Source: Clusia tigrina (lineage: Eukaryota > Arthropoda > Insecta > Diptera > Clusiidae). Taken from it: DNA of 64,000 nucleotides. The notes beneath the pieces are model-generated. The model was not told the DNA's origin. It made no database searches and saw nothing but the letters and a program-made list of their open reading frames with translations. The position numbers and the translations under genes were made by a program. This document shows, piece by piece, positions 60,270 through 64,000 of the stretch (position 1 is its first letter; each line of letters begins with the position of its first letter). The DNA lies in the NCBI GenBank assembly GCA_920105625.2, contig OV050032.1, forward strand, positions 110,282,542 through 110,346,541, given 5' to 3'.

Positions 60270-62437
60270 TTACAAGCAGTTGTATGTTGCAAACTTTGAT
60301 GGGTGTAGGACGTACCGTAAAGAAGTTAGGGCCATTTGAAGTTTTATCAGTGTTTGATTTGGGACTCTAGGGTAGCATAGCTTTGAGCGATAACTTAAAT
60401 TGACAAGATGCTCGAGTACTTTATTGTTACAAAATTTCAAAGTTTTATGACGCTCCAGTAAAAAGTTACAAGCATTTGAATGTTGCCAACTTTGATAGGT
60501 GTAGGACGTACCGTAAAGAAGTTAGGGCCATTTGAAGTTTTATCAGTGTTTGATTTGGGACTCTAGGGTAGCATAGCTTTTAGCGATAGCTTAAATTGAC
60601 AAGAGGCTCGAGTACTTTATTTTTACAAAATTTCAAGGTTTTATGACGCTCCAGTAAAAAGATACAAGCATTTGTATGTTGCAAACTTTGATAGGTGTAG
60701 GACGTACCGTAAAGAAGTTAGGGGCGTTTGAAGTTTTATCAGTGTTTGATTTGGGACTCTAGGGTAGCATAGCTTTGAGCGATAGCTTAAATTGACAAGA
60801 GGCTCGAGTACTTTATTGTTACAAAATTTCAAGGTTTTATGACGCTCCAGTAAAAAGTTACAAGCATTTGTATGTAGCCAACTCTGATAGGTGTATGACG
60901 TACCGTATAGAAGTTAGGGCCATTTGAAGTTCTATCAGTGTTTGATTTGGGACTCAAGGGTAGCATAGCTTTGAGCGATAGCTTTGAGCGATAGCTTAAA
61001 TTGACAAGAGGCTCGAGTACTTTATTGTTACAAAATTTCAAGGTTTTATGATGCTCCAGTAAAAAGTTACAAGCATTTGTATGTTGCCAACTTTGATAGG
61101 TGTAGGACGTACCGTATAGAAGTTAGGGCCATTTGAAGTTTTATCAGTGTTTGATATGGGACTCTAGGGTAGCATAGCTTTGAGCGATAACTTAAAATGA
61201 CAAGATGCTAGAGTACCTTATTGTTACAAAATTTCAAGGTTTTATGACGCTCCAGTAAAAAGTTACAAGCATTTGTATGTATCAAACTTTGATAGGTGTA
61301 GGACGTACCGTATAGAAGTTAGGGCCATTTGAAGTTTTATCAGTGTTTGATTTGGGACTCAAGGGTAGCATAGCTTTGAGCGATGGCTTAAATTGACAAG
61401 AGGCTCGAGTACTTTATTCTTACAAAATTTCAAGGTTTTATGACGCTCCAGTAAAAAGTTACAAGCATTTGTATGTTGCCAAATTTGATAGGTGTAGGAC
61501 GTACCGTATAGAAGTTAGGGCCATTTGAAGTTTTATCAGTGTTTGATTTGGGACTCAAGGGTAGCATAGTTTTGAGCGATAGCTTAAGTTGACAAGAGGC
61601 TCGAGTACTTTATTGTTACAAAATTTCAAGGTTTTATGACGCTCAAGTAAAAAGTTACAAGCATTTGAATGTTGCCAAATTTGATAGGTGTAGGACGTAC
61701 CGTATAGAAATTAGGAGCGTTTGAAGTTTTATCAGTGTTTGATTTGGGACTCAAGGGTAGCATAGCTTTGAGCGATGGCTTAAATTGACAAGATGCTCGA
61801 GTACTTTATTGTTACCAAATTTGAAGGTTTTATGACGCTCCAGTAAAAAGTTACAAGCATTTGAATGTTGCCAACTAGATAAGTGTAGGACGTACCGTAT
61901 AGAAGTTAGGGGCGTTTGAAGTTTTATCAGTGTTTGATTTGGGACTCAAGGATAGCATAGCTTTGAGCGATAGCCTAAATTGACAAGAGGCTCGAGTACT
62001 TTATTGTTACAAAATTTCAAGGTTTTATGACGCTCCAGTAAAAAGTTAGAAGCATTTAAATGTTGCAAACTTCGATAGGTGTAGGACGTACCGTAAATAA
62101 GTTAGGGGCATTTTAAGTTGTATCAGTGTTTGATTTGGGACTCAAGGGTAGCATAGCTTTGAGCGATGGCTTAAATTGACAAGAGGCTCGGGTACTTCAT
62201 TTTTACAAAATTTCAAGGTTTTATGACGCTCCAGTAAAAAGTTACAAGCATTTGTATGTTGCAAACTTTGATAGATGTAGGACGTACCGTAAAGAAGTTA
62301 GGGGCGTTTGAAGTTTTATCAGTGTTTGATGTGGGACTCAAGCGTAGCATAGCTTTGAGCGATAACTTACATTGACAAGAGGCTCGAGTACTTTATTGTT
62401 ACAAAATTTCAAGGTTTTATGACGCTCCAGTAAAAAG
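60270..62437 (+). repeat. 14-monomer HOR, copy 2 (first 11 monomers)
   Basis: Follows copy 1 monomer by monomer at an offset of 2755 bp, including the CAACAGGGTCG neighbour and the 13-bp duplication at 60966. After the GATAGATG/CTTACATTG monomer it jumps back to the TGTAGCC type at 62438, rather than continuing to the GATGTTTTATC type as copy 1 does. Confidence 0.84.
60966..60991 (+). repeat. 13-bp tandem duplication, second copy
   Basis: Identical to the event at 58211 and 2755 bp downstream of it, inherited through the 14-monomer HOR. Confidence 0.9.
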
Positions 62438-63646
62438 TTACAAGCATTTGTATGTAGCCAACTCTGATAGGTGTATGACGTACCGTATAGAAGTTAGGGC
62501 CATTTGAAGTTCTATCAGTGTTTGATTTGGGACTCAAGGGTAGCATAGCTTTGAGCGATAGCTTTGAGCGATAGCTTAAATTGACAAGAGGCTCGAGTAC
62601 TTTATTGTTACAAAATTTCAAGGTTTTATGATGCTCCAGTAAAAAGTTACAAGCATTTGTATGTTGCCAACTTTGATAGGTGTAGGACGTACCGTATAGA
62701 AGTTAGGGCCATTTGAAGTTTTATCAGTGTTTGATATGGGACTCTAGGGTAGCATAGCTTTGAGCGATAACTTAAAATGACAAGATGCTAGAGTACCTTA
62801 TTGTTACAAAATTTCAAGGTTTTATGACGCTCCAGTAAAAAGTTACAAGCATTTGTATGTTGCAAACTTTGATAGGTGTAGGACGTACCGTAAAGAAGTT
62901 AGGGGCGTTTGATGTTTTATCAGTGTTTGATTTGGGACTCAAGGGTAGCATAGCTTTGAGCGATGGCTTAAATTGACAAGAGGCTCGAGTACTTTATTGT
63001 TACAAATTTTCAAGGTTTTATGACGCTCCAGTAAAAAGTTACAAGCATTTGAATGTTGCCAACTAGATAGGTGTAGGACGTACCGTATAGAAGTTAGGGG
63101 CGTTTGAAGTTTTATCAGTGTTTGATTTGGGACTCAAGGATAGCATAGCTTTGAGCGATAGCCTAAATTGACAAGAGGCTCGAGTACTTTATTGTTACAA
63201 AATTTCAAGGTTTTATGACGCTCCAGTAAAAAGTTAGAAGCATTTGAATGTTGCAAACTTCGATAGGTGTAGGACGTACCGTAAATAAGCTAGGGGCGTT
63301 TTAAGTTTTATCAGTGTTTGATTTGGGACTCAAGGGTAGCATAGCTTTGAGCGATGGCTTAAATTGACAAGAGGCTCGGGTACTTCATTTTTACAAAATT
63401 TCAAGGTTTTATGACGCTCCAGTTAAAAGTTACAAGCATTTGTATGTTGCAAACTTTGATAGATGTAGGACGTACCGTAAAGAAGTTAGGGGCGTTTGAA
63501 GTTTTATCAGTGTTTGATGTGGGATTCAAGCGTAGCATAGCTTTGAGCGATAACTTACATTGACAAGAGGGTCGAGTACTTTATTGTTACAAAATTTCAA
63601 GGTTTTATGACGCTCCAGTAAAAAGTTACAAGCATTTGTATGTTGC
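62438..63646 (+). repeat. Rearranged continuation of the 14-monomer HOR
   Basis: Two monomers (TGTAGCC with the 13-bp duplication, then GATATGGG with GATGCTAGAG) repeat the order at 58103. The array then switches to the type at 59683 (GATGTTTTATC, ACAAATTTTC) and follows it for about 2.7 monomers (offset 3160 bp), before a GATAGATG/CTTACATTG monomer with GAGGGTCG near 63455. Confidence 0.78.
62546..62571 (+). repeat. 13-bp tandem duplication, third copy
   Basis: Identical to the other two and 1580 bp after the second (eight monomers, plus 13, minus 1). It marks the jump back of the array to the TGTAGCC monomer type. Confidence 0.9.
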
Positions 63647-64000
63647 AAACTTTGAAAGGTGTAGGACGAACCGTAAAGAAGTTAGGGCCATTTGAAGTTT
63701 TATCAGTGTTTGATTTGGGACTCTAGGGTAGCATAGCTTTGAGCGATGGCTTATATTGACAAGAGGCTCGAGTACTTTATTGTTACAAAGTTTCAAGGTT
63801 TTATGACGCTCCAGTAAAAAGTTACAAGCATTTGAATGTTGCCAAGTTTGATAGGTGTAGGACGTACCGTAAAGAAGTTAGGGCCATTTGAAGTTTTATC
63901 ACTGTTTGATTTGGGACTCTAGGGTAGCATAGCTTTGAGCGATGGCTTAAATTGCAAAGAGGCTCGAGTACTTCATTGTTACAAAATTTCAAGGTTTTAT
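63647..64000 (+). repeat. Return to the 54.0-kb monomer series
   Basis: TTTGAAAGG, TTATATTG, CAAAGTTTC, GAATGTTGCCAAG and TATCACTG occur here in the same order as at 54006-54264, exactly 9638 bp earlier. That distance equals 49 monomers plus three 13-bp duplications minus five one-base deletions, all of which I can place. The window ends inside this series. Confidence 0.82.

Larger units (their letters stand above)
1..64000 (+). repeat. Uninterrupted 196-bp tandem satellite array
   Basis: The same roughly 196-bp unit repeats from the first to the last base, always in one orientation. Spacing between equivalent positions is 196 bp or a multiple of it, apart from a few indels of 1-16 bp. The window opens at monomer phase 46 and closes at about phase 179, so the array runs beyond both edges. 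Monomers differ mainly by substitutions at recurrent sites. No insertion of unrelated DNA was seen. Arrays of this length and monomer size are typical of eukaryotic constitutive heterochromatin; that location is inferred, and centromeric versus other position cannot be decided here. I do not recognise the family. Because all units share orientation, the + strand carries a constant excess of G over C (48 to 26 in the consensus). Confidence 0.98.

Noticed and set aside
1..64000. CRISPR array
   Set aside because: The repeat is 196 bp and continuous; there are no short repeats separated by unique spacers.
1..64000. Telomere-like TTAGGG in GAAGTTAGGG and TTTAGGG in AAGAATTTAGGG
   Set aside because: Only single motifs once per monomer, never in tandem.
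1..64000. CENP-B box
   Set aside because: I looked for TTCG followed at the right spacing by A and CGGG on both strands. TTCGATAGG and CTCGGG occur, but not in the required arrangement.
1..64000. Replication-origin iterons or plasmid partition repeats
   Set aside because: Repeat length, copy number of several hundred and absence of any replication gene do not fit; a eukaryotic satellite explains everything seen.
1..64000. tRNA, 5S rRNA or other small RNA genes embedded in the repeat unit
   Set aside because: No A-box/B-box pair, cloverleaf or rRNA-like core was recognised in the monomer; its internal similarity is the 56-bp duplication.
1..64000. CpG decay by methylation (GATGCTCC, GGATGTACC, CTTGAG variants)
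   Set aside because: Some variants are C-to-T or G-to-A at CpG, but the consensus has 5 CpG against about 6.4 expected from its composition, so depletion is slight and the point is not supported by eye.

Overview
The whole 64-kb window is one uninterrupted head-to-tail array of a satellite DNA with a 196-bp monomer (about 326 copies, every copy in the same orientation). I see no protein-coding gene, tRNA, rRNA, transposon, CRISPR array or unique-sequence island. A hand-built consensus monomer has 57 A, 65 T, 48 G and 26 C (about 38% GC). Such an array points to eukaryotic heterochromatin (centromeric, pericentromeric, subtelomeric or interstitial; the sequence does not say which). I do not recognise the satellite family and cannot name the species. 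Short open frames recur on both strands, but they only reflect the repeat phase and are not annotated as genes.

Monomer. I set phase 1 at the T of TTACAAGCAT, the last base of a unit being the G of GTAAAAAG. Phases 156-196 plus 1-15 and phases 16-71 are two adjacent, related 56-bp direct repeats (about 70% matching columns), so the monomer carries an older, smaller repeat. Variation is concentrated at a limited set of sites with two or three recurrent alleles (phases about 49-53, 61-65, 92-100, 121-124, 138-146). These alleles allow monomers to be typed by eye.

Layout. The array is organised in higher-order repeats (HORs) whose length and order change along the window. 1-1130: irregular monomers. 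1131-4854: a 10-monomer HOR of 1960 bp, nearly two copies. 4855-6430: shuffled monomers. 6431-8555: a 6-monomer HOR (1164 bp) carrying an 11-bp deletion. 8556-12459: a 15-monomer HOR (about 2.92 kb) with an inner 3-monomer repeat. 12460-31862: a modular zone built from a few blocks (P, R, S-link, T) joined in different orders, with successive P-to-P distances of 19, 24 and 20 monomers. 31863-39506: a 25-monomer HOR (4900 bp) containing a 9-monomer tandem duplication (1764 bp). 39507-39702: a visibly chimeric monomer at the junction. 39899-52240: a large tandem duplication, copy A 5877 bp and copy B 6465 bp, differing by a 588-bp (3-monomer) expansion. 52241-64000: a domain rich in small indels, with a 14-monomer HOR (2755 bp); its last 350 bp return to the monomer type seen 9638 bp earlier.

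How the parts relate. There is no gene network here; the content is a record of unequal exchange, local amplification and slippage in a satellite array. The main point of interest is the block-like, branching HOR order, with breakpoints that can be placed inside single monomers, and several small indels that lie between short direct repeats. All block assignments were made by reading tags and spacing by eye, without a dot plot or alignment program.
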